DNA from: a virus
Length of the DNA stretch: 31,978 nucleotides
IMG/VR virus record: IMGVR_UViG_3300037517_003923
Location: 1 to 31,978 of that record
Strand: one strand, 5' to 3'
Part shown: piece by piece, positions 16,479-24,097 of the stretch
How positions within the stretch are numbered: position 1 is the first letter of the stretch
Layout of the letters: every line of letters begins with the position of its first letter
Made by a program: the position numbers and the translations under genes
Notes under the pieces: model-generated
The model's database searches: none
What the model saw: the letters and a program-made list of their open reading frames with translations, nothing else
What the model was told of the DNA's origin: nothing

Positions 16479-17588
16479 ATGAACAATTTAAAAAACATCC
16501 TATATCGTTTGAAATTCGCTTACAGAACTTTAGGAAGCGCTGATGAAATGGGAGTCCGTCCAGGTCAGATTCAGGGAATTGGAGGATGGCAAAATGATCC
16601 GATGTTTAAAGATTTAGGACTTTGGGTTGCTGATAAGTTTTTACAACACCATGGGTCAGGATCTAATACTCCGATAAGACTAGACCGACTCATGAATGAT
16701 GCGACTATAATTTTCCCAGATTTAGATAATCCAGATGATATTGAAGAGTATGTGGATTGGGTTAAAAATATTAGCACTTGCTATAAAAATCCTGGTGAAG
16801 GAAATGCCACAGAAGTTATATTTGGTTATGAGGGCACTAAGTTTTGGATGTGTCTGAATGGTTTGATGATTGACGCATCGTGCGCCGCATTAGAGAGAAA
16901 TGAAGTACCTATACCATTACCACAAGGTAGAGATGCAGCTTCAGCAGAATTATTAAGATCATCTTCTGGAATCCAAGCAAGCAGTCCTTATACAACAGAC
17001 GATTTTCTTGGAAAGAGTATCGCACAAATAAGAGCAATGATTTGTCAAATGCATTTTAATCTTTCTGACGGTAAACCTTGGAGTCAAGCTTCCGAAGAAG
17101 AAAAGCAGGACGCAAGATATAGCTTTGTTCAATATTGGCTAAATGCCATTGTCAATCATATTGAGAGTCATTTTACAGGATTAAAACTCAAGGAGATGGG
17201 TTATTACAATGGACCAGGTGTTACGTCACAAAATATAGTTTTACAAGTCTTGGAAAGAGGCGGAATAGCTTGTGTAGCAGTGGCGCAAGGTATTATCGCA
17301 AGCTGGGTCAATTTGCCACCTACAATCATTAATAGCCTTGAAGCGTTTCAATATAGAAGAGTCAGGCAGCTTTTAAGAATGCAGGCTCTTATGTATTTTA
17401 CGCTTTTATTGAATTCTAATGTTTGCAATGAACTTTCAGGAGAAGAAAGAGTTAAATGCAGATGTGGAATAAAAAAGAAACCAGCTCCTCCGCCGCAGCC
17501 GCGGCCAGAAGTTGACACGGGAATTGGGTTTAGTCCATTTGGTATAGCTTATAATGAGACTGACGAAGTATTAAACAAGCCTGTTTGA
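16479..17588 (+). CDS. Unknown protein (plus-strand cassette, second gene)
   Basis: 369 residues, no family recognised. The N-terminus MNNLKNILYRLKFAYRTLG resembles that of the upstream partner (hydrophobic/basic pattern ending in AY plus basic or Gln). The middle is helical, with a cluster MICQMHFNLSDGKPWSQASE, and includes hydrophobic helices near GIACVAVAQGIIASWVNLPP and LMYFTLLLN. After a cysteine cluster (CNELSGEERVKCRCG) comes a proline-rich linker, KKKPAPPPQPRPEV, and a short tail. It is co-oriented with the preceding gene at 6-nt spacing and converges on a minus-strand glycosyltransferase 24 nt away. No terminator hairpin is visible in that gap. Confidence 0.8.
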   Translation: MNNLKNILYRLKFAYRTLGSADEMGVRPGQIQGIGGWQNDPMFKDLGLWVADKFLQHHGSGSNTPIRLDRLMNDATIIFPDLDNPDDIEEYVDWVKNISTCYKNPGEGNATEVIFGYEGTKFWMCLNGLMIDASCAALERNEVPIPLPQGRDAASAELLRSSSGIQASSPYTTDDFLGKSIAQIRAMICQMHFNLSDGKPWSQASEEEKQDARYSFVQYWLNAIVNHIESHFTGLKLKEMGYYNGPGVTSQNIVLQVLERGGIACVAVAQGIIASWVNLPPTIINSLEAFQYRRVRQLLRMQALMYFTLLLNSNVCNELSGEERVKCRCGIKKKPAPPPQPRPEVDTGIGFSPFGIAYNETDEVLNKPV

Positions 17589-17612
17589 AGAAAAGAATAA
17601 ATTATAAATTAC

Positions 17613-18206
17613 TTATCTCAAAACTCTAGAATAGTTCTGCAAATGATAAACAAAAGATTTTACTTTTAAAAATTTAAAACCCATCATTGGTAGGATTTCA
17701 TCAAGCAGAGTTATATCATTTGGGTGTGGAAACTTTACTGTATTGGGGTAAGGTATAAAGGTGTCTTTATTAAATGATATCGGCATATACCACCCTTTGC
17801 AGTTTTCTTTGAATTCTGGAATAACAGAACTAGTAGCGTCACACCACTGTTGGAATTCATTTTTCCTGAAAGTTTCAGGACTAATACCAAAGTCTAGCAT
17901 TATATTTTTATTTGAAACAGGAATTACTCCAGGCTCTACTAAATAGCCTGTGCATATTGTTTTATCCTTTGTATACTTAATATAATACTCGTCCCAATTT
18001 TTACTTACAAACATGTCGTCATTCATTAGAACAACAGTATTTGTTGAAGCTTTGGCGACTCCAGTATTATAAGCATCATAAACATCATTAGAATCAATTA
18101 TTTCTATCAACTCATAGCTATGCTTAGTGTTTTCTTTCAAAATATCTTTGCATAAATTTATGCAAGAACTTTTACTCAAATACGGTATTACAATTGAGAA
18201 ATCCAT
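17613..18206 (-). CDS. GT-A (family 2-like) glycosyltransferase
   Basis: 197 residues. The N-terminus MDFSIVIPYLSKSSCINLCK is the GT2 opening (x-S-I-V-I-P-x-Y). The line VAKASTNTVVLMNDDMFVSKNWDEYY contains the NDDM variant of the DxD metal/nucleotide-sugar motif followed by the usual aromatic helix. It is short for the family, with a minimal GT-A core. It is the last of six consecutive glycan genes, directly abutting the methyltransferase gene at 18207. The product is unknown: the island may modify host surface glycans or phage virion proteins. Confidence 0.82.
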   Translation of the reverse strand: MDFSIVIPYLSKSSCINLCKDILKENTKHSYELIEIIDSNDVYDAYNTGVAKASTNTVVLMNDDMFVSKNWDEYYIKYTKDKTICTGYLVEPGVIPVSNKNIMLDFGISPETFRKNEFQQWCDATSSVIPEFKENCKGWYMPISFNKDTFIPYPNTVKFPHPNDITLLDEILPMMGFKFLKVKSFVYHLQNYSRVLR

Positions 18207-18728
18207 TTATCTTTTTACTCCTATAAATCTGATATCGTTTATTGGAGTTAAATAATCTATAACAACTCTTTTAAAGGTTTTTTCTAAGTCAAAAATATCT
18301 GTCAATTGTTTTATATGTATATTGCCGTAATAGTCTAAGGTATGTGGAGAAGCGAATCCTGAAGAGCGACTAGTTCCATGCTCTGCTCGCTCATATCCTC
18401 CAGCAGTGAATACTAAAAGACCATTAGGTTTTAAAAGATCGACTATTTTGAGTAAAGACTCTTTATAGAACTTGTCGTGTTCTAACATTTCTGTACTTAT
18501 AATTGTATCAAAAATAAAGCCTGGATTGTATTCGTGAACAGGACATACAATATCTACATTCTTACCAGGACCTATATCTAAACCGATATAATTGCAATTC
18601 TCAAACAATACTTTATTTGAGCCATTTATATCTTGACTACCTACGTCAAGAACTGTTTTATTTACAAAATAATCTGGATAAAGTTGCTTTGCGTATAAAC
18701 AAAATTCTACTTGTTCTCTGTGAGACAT
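18207..18728 (-). CDS. Class I SAM-dependent methyltransferase
   Basis: 173 residues. Motif I VLDVGSQDINGSN (a variant of VLDxGxGxG), motif II YIGLDIGPGKNVD with acidic D for the SAM ribose, then DTIISTEMLEHDKFYKESL and LLKPNGLLVFTAGGYE follow the Methyltransf_11 layout. A Gly/Ser-rich loop (GTSRSSGFASPHTLDYYG) is typical of small-molecule or sugar methyltransferases in glycan clusters. The likely role is capping or modifying a sugar made by the neighbouring glycosyltransferases. The ribosome binding site is not strong and the gene abuts its neighbours closely. Confidence 0.87.
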   Translation of the reverse strand: MSHREQVEFCLYAKQLYPDYFVNKTVLDVGSQDINGSNKVLFENCNYIGLDIGPGKNVDIVCPVHEYNPGFIFDTIISTEMLEHDKFYKESLLKIVDLLKPNGLLVFTAGGYERAEHGTSRSSGFASPHTLDYYGNIHIKQLTDIFDLEKTFKRVVIDYLTPINDIRFIGVKR

Positions 18729-18731
18729 ATT

Positions 18732-19322
18732 TTATTCCTTTATGAAAGAACCCCAAAACACACTTAAAAAGTCATCATACATGAATTTTTTTAATTTATT
18801 TTCAGATAGTAAATTTTCAACTTGAGAATAAGAAGCTTCTGGCAATTTAAAACCATCTAAAATATTATATTTTGATTTAATATCATTCCACTTATCTAAT
18901 TCATTTGGAGAATCTACATAGTCATGCATCATTATAACATCGTTCTTTTTAAGAAGTTTTGAATATATTTTAAATTCATCGATTTTATTTCCTCCGTCAC
19001 ATAAAAATAATACTCTTCCTTTTTGTGAAATCATTTCAGATAATTCAGAAATAGATTCATTAGAAAAGCAATCTGAAATTCTAATGCATTTATATGCAGG
19101 ATTTTCTAAAGGTATCTTAATAATAGAATCATTTATTTCATATGTAATGAACTTACAATCTTCCTTTTTATTATTATTTAGCCATATAGCAAAACCTCCC
19201 GTATAAGTCCCTATTTCTATGATTAAATCAAAATCTTTAATTATCTTATTAAAAATTTCTACTGTTCTTGGTACTTGTGCAGCTAGGATGTTTTCGACCC
19301 AAATAAAAGATTGAGAAATCAT
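18732..19322 (-). CDS. SAM-dependent methyltransferase (Methyltransf_24/CmcI-like)
   Basis: 196 residues. The motif FDLIIEIGTYTGGFAIWL is the glycine-rich SAM loop of the CmcI/Methyltransf_24 type, where E-I-G-T-Y-x-G-G is usual. FITYEIND gives the acidic residue after the second strand. GRVLFLCDGGNKIDEFKIY and NDVIMMHDYVD match the family 'DGGHxxxxxxxD...HDY' pattern, with GGN replacing GGH. It probably methylates a sugar or a related small acceptor. The stop is followed by AAGGAATAAAAT before the next ATG, a good ribosome binding site for the downstream methyltransferase. Confidence 0.83.
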   Translation of the reverse strand: MISQSFIWVENILAAQVPRTVEIFNKIIKDFDLIIEIGTYTGGFAIWLNNNKKEDCKFITYEINDSIIKIPLENPAYKCIRISDCFSNESISELSEMISQKGRVLFLCDGGNKIDEFKIYSKLLKKNDVIMMHDYVDSPNELDKWNDIKSKYNILDGFKLPEASYSQVENLLSENKLKKFMYDDFLSVFWGSFIKE

Positions 19323-20092
19323 GGAATATATGGCTCCACATGTACATAATCATAGTTATGGACTATGTCAGTTCTCCATCCTAATTCTTTTCTAGGTTTT
19401 CCAGTGAATTCGCTAGAGAAACACAAATTAACAAGACCGTTCCAGTCTCTGTCAGACTGATGGCCCCATCCATTTACTTTTTTAATCATTTCATCCTTTG
19501 TTCTAACCCAACTATAATGATGCGCTATAGGTGAACCATTTAAAAGGCAGCATCCTATTTTAGTGTTTGGCTTTGCGTACCAAAACCATCTTTCTGCAGC
19601 AGAATTAAGATCCTCAACCATAAGGCTTTTTGAATTATGTAATGAAATACAATTTTCTGTCTGAAGCGCTCTCCAGCAAGTATCTCTATAATACCAAAAG
19701 CATTTAAAATTCATATGATCTAAAATATCAATGTCGTTTGACTGGTTAGCCCATATCTTAAAAGACTCAGCGTCAAGTATCTCATCGGTATCAACAAACA
19801 TAATTTTATTTGTTATACCTCTTAAAATTTCATAACCGACTATTCTAGCGAAGTTATGTCCAGATCTTGGGTCTGCCGAGAAAGCATTTTCATGAGGAAA
19901 TGAGGCAGCTATTACTTCTGGATTATCTTTTAAGAATTGGTTTAGTCTATCTAAATTTTGCTCTGAACCATCTAGATACCTTTCACAATATGAAATTACT
20001 ATATTGCTGCAGACTTTTTTTAATGACTTAACACATGGCTCTAAAAACTTGTGATCGTTTTCACAATAAGATACTACAGCGCCTATTTTCAT
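19319..20092 (-). CDS. GT-A glycosyltransferase
   Basis: From the chosen start, 257 residues. The N-terminus MKIGAVVSYCENDHKFLEPC and the line ITNKIMFVDTDEILDAESF (DTDE as the DxD metal motif after a hydrophobic strand) are typical of GT-A enzymes. The C-terminal half is rich in Trp, Tyr and His (KCFWYYRDTCW, IAHHYSWVR), as seen in acceptor sites. The ATG at 20090-20092 forms an ATGA overlap with the upstream stop and has GGGA about 8 nt before it. A longer reading from 20107 (five extra residues) exists but is less likely. Sugar specificity is unknown. Confidence 0.83.
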   Translation of the reverse strand: MKIGAVVSYCENDHKFLEPCVKSLKKVCSNIVISYCERYLDGSEQNLDRLNQFLKDNPEVIAASFPHENAFSADPRSGHNFARIVGYEILRGITNKIMFVDTDEILDAESFKIWANQSNDIDILDHMNFKCFWYYRDTCWRALQTENCISLHNSKSLMVEDLNSAAERWFWYAKPNTKIGCCLLNGSPIAHHYSWVRTKDEMIKKVNGWGHQSDRDWNGLVNLCFSSEFTGKPRKELGWRTDIVHNYDYVHVEPYIP

Positions 20093-20763
20093 ATAAATTT
20101 TTCCCATTCAATATATGGAGAGATGCAACAAGATTCTCCATGAGTACATCTACTAGGCATAGGAGAAACTAAAACTCTATTGTTTTTTCCTAAGCCAAGA
20201 AACATTTGGTGATCAGCAGGAGGCCCTGATGTATCGCAAAAGAATTTAATTAAGTTGAAGTCTTGCTTTAGAGTCTTGACCTTTGCCGCAAAGGTCATGC
20301 ATGTTGAAGGCGTAGTTCGCCAATAACATTTTTTACCAGCAAAAATTTCAGAACGTAGTCCATTATACAAGTCTGTATATTTATCAAGATGGTCATAAAG
20401 TGTAACGTAATTAGCGCCCGTACTAAATCCGTCAATAAGGTATTCGTCTACATTAGGTAGATGGATATAGTCGTTTTCCACGAAATAAATTATATCTTGG
20501 TCAGATCTTTCTTGTATGGCTTTAGAGACAAACCAAAGAAAACTTCTGCCGTTACCAAGAGATGTTTCTGTTATATTTTTATGAATATCATGTATCTGAC
20601 TGTAAAACTCTGGACCTGAATTATCTATGTTTATAGTTAAATTATTTGTATCAGATATACATTTGATAAAATTTTTAAGACATTTTTCATTGGAAATGTA
20701 GTCTATAGAATTAGAAGATCCACATTTACTGTGCATTCTGTAGTAATAGAATATGTTAGACAT
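20089..20763 (-). CDS. Probable GT-A type glycosyltransferase
   Basis: 224 residues. The central DQDIIYFVENDYIHLPN places a strand before an E-N-D motif, the GT-A pattern for metal/nucleotide-sugar binding. The downstream CYWRTTPSTCMTFAAK and GPPADHQMFLGLG follow the layout seen in small phage and bacterial glycosyltransferases of cell-surface clusters. The N-terminus (MSNIFYYYRMHSKCGSSNSI) is unusual for a GT2 and lacks the V-S-I-V-I-P strand, so this may be a distinct GT-A subfamily. It overlaps both neighbours by 4-8 nt. Confidence 0.7.
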   Translation of the reverse strand: MSNIFYYYRMHSKCGSSNSIDYISNEKCLKNFIKCISDTNNLTINIDNSGPEFYSQIHDIHKNITETSLGNGRSFLWFVSKAIQERSDQDIIYFVENDYIHLPNVDEYLIDGFSTGANYVTLYDHLDKYTDLYNGLRSEIFAGKKCYWRTTPSTCMTFAAKVKTLKQDFNLIKFFCDTSGPPADHQMFLGLGKNNRVLVSPMPSRCTHGESCCISPYIEWEKFI

Positions 20764-21490
20764 GCTTTTTTATCTCATCAAAAAATTTAAATAAGCCGCC
20801 GTTTAAAAATAATCCGCCGTGAAAAAAACCAGAAAACAGAAGCTTTTTAATTTCTTCTGGATCGTTTTCGTGTTCGATTAGTTCAGGAAACTTTTCTTTA
20901 AGCTTCCATTTCTTAAAGAAATGTTGACCACTTTTTGTCCACAGATCTTCTCTTCTATTACCTGACGCCCTTAAATGCTCAATTATACTAGGCTCAAATA
21001 GATATGACCTAACGCCATTTTGAGCTGCACGTATAGTGTAATCAAAGTCTTCCCAACTCCACAAATATTGTTCATCAAACTCACCTATAAGTTTATAGGA
21101 TTCTTTTAAAATTGAAAAACCGCTGTAGTTTTCAGCAGCCTTTACAATACCATAGCCTTCGTTGTGTTTAATTAAAATTTTTTCTATTGCTTGTTTATCA
21201 TTAAACAAAACGTCATCATTGCATATTAAAACACTTTCAGTATTAGATAACTTTACAGCTAAATTCCATAAAAAGCTTAAAGGTCTATGATCATTTATAA
21301 CTGTAAATGAAATTTTCGATGACGATAAAAAGTCTATAAATTTATTAGAATTGCATTCTTGAAAGTTATTAAAAATAACGAATATATCTAAAGGCTCATG
21401 ACTTAAAGTCATCGCAGAAAGAACCGCATTATATGCGTAGTTTTCTCTTCCTGGAAAAACCGTAATGGCAACTGTAGAATTTTTTGTCAC
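20756..21490 (-). CDS. GT2-family glycosyltransferase
   Basis: 244 residues, starting at GTG. The N-terminus STVAITVFPGRENYAYNAVLS is a GT2-type nucleotide-binding strand and helix. ESVLICNDDVLFNDKQAIE carries the NDD (DxD) motif. YLWSWEDFDYTIRAAQNG is the ED-x-D/Y acceptor-binding motif common in GT2 rhamnosyl- and galactofuranosyltransferase-like enzymes. It is the first gene of the minus-strand glycan run, starting only about 10 bases after the U-tract of a strong terminator. A CTATAATAAA box lies 3 nt before the GTG; no Shine-Dalgarno is visible. Confidence 0.87.
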   Translation of the reverse strand: MTKNSTVAITVFPGRENYAYNAVLSAMTLSHEPLDIFVIFNNFQECNSNKFIDFLSSSKISFTVINDHRPLSFLWNLAVKLSNTESVLICNDDVLFNDKQAIEKILIKHNEGYGIVKAAENYSGFSILKESYKLIGEFDEQYLWSWEDFDYTIRAAQNGVRSYLFEPSIIEHLRASGNRREDLWTKSGQHFFKKWKLKEKFPELIEHENDPEEIKKLLFSGFFHGGLFLNGGLFKFFDEIKKHV

Positions 21491-21493
21491 TAG

Positions 21494-21503
21494 TTTATTA
21501 TAG
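21494..21503 (-). promoter_or_regulatory. Putative promoter box CTATAATAAA at the GT2 start
   Basis: The same decamer as before nrdJ, here on the minus strand between the terminator U-tract and the GTG start (21488-21490). If it acts as a late-type promoter core, transcription would begin at or next to the GTG, giving a leaderless message. It may therefore restart transcription of the glycan genes right after the terminator. Sequence-only evidence. Confidence 0.35.
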
Positions 21504-21526
21504 AAAAACGGACCCTTTCGGGTCCG
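21500..21526 (-). terminator. Intrinsic (rho-independent) terminator
   Basis: On the minus strand a 7-bp GC-rich stem CGGACCC / GGGTCCG (526-520 paired with 515-509) closes a GAAA tetraloop and is followed at once by TTTTT. This is the only clear intrinsic terminator seen in the window. It lies 22 nt after the stop of the putative virion gene at 21549 and marks the end of that two-gene unit. Confidence 0.93.
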
Positions 21527-21548
21527 AGTTTCTTAAGATTTTTATAAA

Positions 21549-22151
21549 TTACTCTAAGAATGCTCCAGAATTTCTTGTTGCAGGAATCATTCTTCGCAGC
21601 GATATGGTTACAGATAAACCAACTAACCCAGTAGGATCACCAGAAAAATTAAGAGCTATAGCTTGATTTTTAGCTATCTTTCTTACTGTATCACTACCTA
21701 CGGTTAACGATAGATTAGTGTTATTATTGGCAGCAACGGAAAGATCTACTGCAGCAGATATTAATGAAGTTCCTGAAGCGATAGCTGTTCCGCTAGAAGC
21801 CTTAACAATATCTAATGAAGATGCGTCAGTAGAATTAGTTTTAAATCTAACCGATATGCTATCTAAAATATATTCGTATTGGCAAACCATTAAATATTGA
21901 TCTATAGCAAGAGTATCTATAGGAAGACTAAAGGTATAAACCTCATTATCATCTTCTATCATCGTAGCTCTTGCGTCGAAAGTCTCTTCAGTTCCAACTA
22001 CAGGTCTAGAGAGTTTTGGATTTCTATACTTTGCAAAACTTGGCTGCTGTGGAGAGGCCGTATCTTGCTTTATATCGTTGCCTAATTTGATGTGACTACC
22101 AGTACCACGTATGGTAGAAGCGTTATTATTTGATGATCCTGATGTTGACAT
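21549..22151 (-). CDS. Probable virion structural/decoration protein
   Basis: 200 residues, low in Cys, rich in Ser, Thr, Asn and Ala. The N-terminus is disordered and Ser/Asn-rich (MSTSGSSNNNASTIRGTGSH). A predicted all-beta C-terminal half follows (SISVRFKTNSTDASS, VDLSVAANNNTNLSLTVGSD, VGLSVTISLRRMIPA), resembling capsid decoration or head-fibre type domains. An excellent ribosome binding site (AAGGA, 7 nt before ATG) and an immediately following strong terminator suggest high late expression. No specific family can be named. Confidence 0.75.
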   Translation of the reverse strand: MSTSGSSNNNASTIRGTGSHIKLGNDIKQDTASPQQPSFAKYRNPKLSRPVVGTEETFDARATMIEDDNEVYTFSLPIDTLAIDQYLMVCQYEYILDSISVRFKTNSTDASSLDIVKASSGTAIASGTSLISAAVDLSVAANNNTNLSLTVGSDTVRKIAKNQAIALNFSGDPTGLVGLSVTISLRRMIPATRNSGAFLE

Positions 22152-22162
22152 GATTTATTCCT

Positions 22163-22726
22163 TTAGCCGCTTACGATTTGATCGGCTTCGTCAGCAAATA
22201 CTTCAAGAGTTTTTGGTTTTGCGCTAGTAGTCATTTTTGTATAGTACTTAAGACCCAAGTTAGCGCTATAACTTCTATTACCAGGAGAAACGTCTGCCGT
22301 TAAAGTTACAGAAGTTGTATCGAATGCATATCCGCCCTTAGAACCAGTCTGAGGAACAAGATTGCCTCCAGACACTTTTACGACTCTTCCATATATATCC
22401 AATATACCTGTAGCTCCTGCAACCGCAGTTGCAGTAGTATTGTAATCTGGAACAACCTTAATTGTGTTGTATCCTCTCTTACCACCTTCTGGAACTCTAG
22501 TTCTAATTCCGCCTAATCTAACATCTATCTTAGTTTGCTTTTCATCATTAAAATTGTTGTTAGAATAAACAGAACTACCTGAAAGCATAAACTCTGAATA
22601 AAGTTTATTTGATTCAGGATTCTCACCCTGATCAACTTTAACAAAGTTTATGTTTTGAGTACTACTTGAGGAGTTTACTCTTCTTAATACAGCTTTTGTG
22701 TTATTATTTGTGCCTGTTGTAGCCAT
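22163..22726 (-). CDS. Probable virion structural protein
   Basis: 187 residues from the ATG at 22724-22726, chosen because AGGG lies 8-9 nt upstream. A GTG eight codons earlier (22748-22750) is less likely. The composition is virion-like: Ser/Thr/Asn/Gly-rich, no Cys, N-terminus MATTGTNNNTKAVLRRVNSS, predicted beta strands (QTKIDVRLGGIRTRV, TSVTLTADVSPGNRSY). It is paired with the next virion-like gene 11 nt downstream and preceded by a CTATAATATG box. The identity (capsid, decoration or tail) is not resolvable from sequence alone. Confidence 0.72.
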   Translation of the reverse strand: MATTGTNNNTKAVLRRVNSSSSTQNINFVKVDQGENPESNKLYSEFMLSGSSVYSNNNFNDEKQTKIDVRLGGIRTRVPEGGKRGYNTIKVVPDYNTTATAVAGATGILDIYGRVVKVSGGNLVPQTGSKGGYAFDTTSVTLTADVSPGNRSYSANLGLKYYTKMTTSAKPKTLEVFADEADQIVSG

Positions 22727-22754
22727 TATTTGACCCTGCAAATAATACACAATT

Positions 22755-23411
22755 TCATATTATAGATGATAACATGTGCTTAGGAACGCCAACATTAGAA
22801 AAACCAGAACTTAAAATTTCAAAAATACCTTCCTTTTTTGGAGGTATTGCGCCAAAGTAATCATAAGAACAAGCGCTATTCAGTGAAAGTCTTTTACCTA
22901 TACTTAAAACGTCAGAAATTTTATTGGGTTTTTTGCTAAAGCTGCTTACTGCTATCTTAGCATTTTCATAAGGTTCTGCTATAGAGCATATTTTATCGTA
23001 AGTCTGTTCGTCATTTACCCAGCCTATCTCTAAACAGAAAACTAAATTACCCTTAATTATGCTCTTTGAGTTCTTTACAAAAGACCTTACTTCATTTATA
23101 TTGAAATTAGATATTGAAAATTTATCGAAAGATATAACTGGGATTATATTTTTTCCGTACTTAGATTGTAAAGACTCTAAAATACTTAGAGTATAACTAT
23201 CTCCTAATCCATAGTAAGGAAAATTTAGCGAGACATAGACCTTATTAGGTTTTTCTTCTACGTCCTCTAGAATAGAAAGTGAAGAAAGATCTATAAGACA
23301 ACCGTTTAAATCATGCTCTAAGGTAAGAGCTAAACAGGAAGATATTTCTTTCTTTGAATAAAGAGAAGAAAAAGATACGCATATTATTCTATCTCTGATA
23401 TCGATTGACAA
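22755..23411 (-). CDS. Possible DeoC-like TIM-barrel aldolase-related protein
   Basis: 218 residues from a TTG start at 23409-23411, chosen because GGGGAG lies 7 nt upstream. A longer TTG reading from 23426 has no ribosome binding site. Features recall deoxyribose-phosphate aldolase-like barrels: KVYVSLNFPYYGLGDS (DeoC has a V-V-N-F-P-x-G strand-loop), LVFCLEIGWVNDEQTYDKI (strand followed by helix), AKIAVSSF (position of the Lys-bearing strand) and NSACSYDYFGAIPP. The canonical Schiff-base K-T-S-T motif is not clear, so it may be inactive or a different barrel. Adjacent thyX would suit a nucleotide-sugar salvage role, but that is inference. Confidence 0.6.
   Translation of the reverse strand: MSIDIRDRIICVSFSSLYSKKEISSCLALTLEHDLNGCLIDLSSLSILEDVEEKPNKVYVSLNFPYYGLGDSYTLSILESLQSKYGKNIIPVISFDKFSISNFNINEVRSFVKNSKSIIKGNLVFCLEIGWVNDEQTYDKICSIAEPYENAKIAVSSFSKKPNKISDVLSIGKRLSLNSACSYDYFGAIPPKKEGIFEILSSGFSNVGVPKHMLSSII
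22756..22765 (-). promoter_or_regulatory. Putative promoter box CTATAATATG before the virion gene pair
   Basis: Minus-strand CTATAATATG (22765-22756) overlaps the stop codon of the upstream gene. It lies about 30 nt before the chosen ATG of the virion gene, leaving room for a leader with its AGGG ribosome binding site. It shares CTATAATA with the boxes at 14211 and 21494. With the terminator at 21500 it would delimit a two-gene virion transcript. Confidence 0.35.
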
Positions 23412-24097
23412 TTTAAAGCTCCCCAAGATACTGGAAATAACTCTGAAATAATTTTACCTATAGCGTTAGCGTATTCTCTTATTTCCTGCTGAGCGTGTTC
23501 GCTAGATCTTTGCTTAAAAAATCTAGCGTAAGAAGCTAAACTGCCAGTCCAGTACCATTCAGTATATGTACCTAAAGGTAATATCATTCTGCATTGCTCT
23601 GGAGCTACTCCAATATTCAACAATGTTTTATATGCATAATCACAAGCATCTATAGCTTGTGAGTATATTAAATAAGACTTGTTGCTAATATCTACCTCGA
23701 CAGGATCACCTGCACCCTGCTTCATTTTTTCTGGTCTAGCGCACCATTCAGGATAGAAGTATTCTGGACCAGAATCAACGTATCTTCTACTAATCTCATT
23801 TTCAACAAAACCCACTTTATGTTTAAAAAACTGAGTCCTTATTGGAAATGGCGCTTTTATATGGAGCGTAACTTGTGGATGAGCAAATGGAGTCCAATGA
23901 CCATGTCTAGCAAGATAAGAAACAAGCTTTTTATCTTTATCAGATAAACAAGGAATATCTTCTTGAGATTCGTATTCCCAAGAGCTCTCTTTATTAAATG
24001 AGACTCTCGCTGAATTTACAACAGTCAAATCAGATCCCATATGATCTATGTATCTGACGAAACCATTATCAAGAACTTTTTGTTTTTCTATGATCAT
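23384..24097 (-). CDS. thyX: Flavin-dependent thymidylate synthase ThyX
   Basis: 237 residues. RHGHWTPFAHPQVTLHIKAP is the family start of the flavin-binding region. IRTQFFKHKVGFVENEISRRY aligns with the ThyX signature RHR-x7/8-S, and S103 is the nucleophile-like Ser; the three residues read K92-H93-K94 in place of RHR. ILPLGTYTEWYWTGSLASYARFFKQRSSEHAQQEIREYA is the C-terminal dUMP/FAD-binding segment (LPLG...T.....GS...L..FL..R....AQ.EIR). It makes dTMP from dUMP with methylene-tetrahydrofolate and NAD(P)H and links to dUTPase, dNMP kinase and NrdJ. It overlaps the upstream gene by 29 nt. Confidence 0.95.
   Translation of the reverse strand: MIIEKQKVLDNGFVRYIDHMGSDLTVVNSARVSFNKESSWEYESQEDIPCLSDKDKKLVSYLARHGHWTPFAHPQVTLHIKAPFPIRTQFFKHKVGFVENEISRRYVDSGPEYFYPEWCARPEKMKQGAGDPVEVDISNKSYLIYSQAIDACDYAYKTLLNIGVAPEQCRMILPLGTYTEWYWTGSLASYARFFKQRSSEHAQQEIREYANAIGKIISELFPVSWGALNCQSISEIE

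Noticed and set aside
17589-17612. Bidirectional terminator between convergent genes
   Set aside because: The 24 bases are AT-rich but hold no stable stem-loop.
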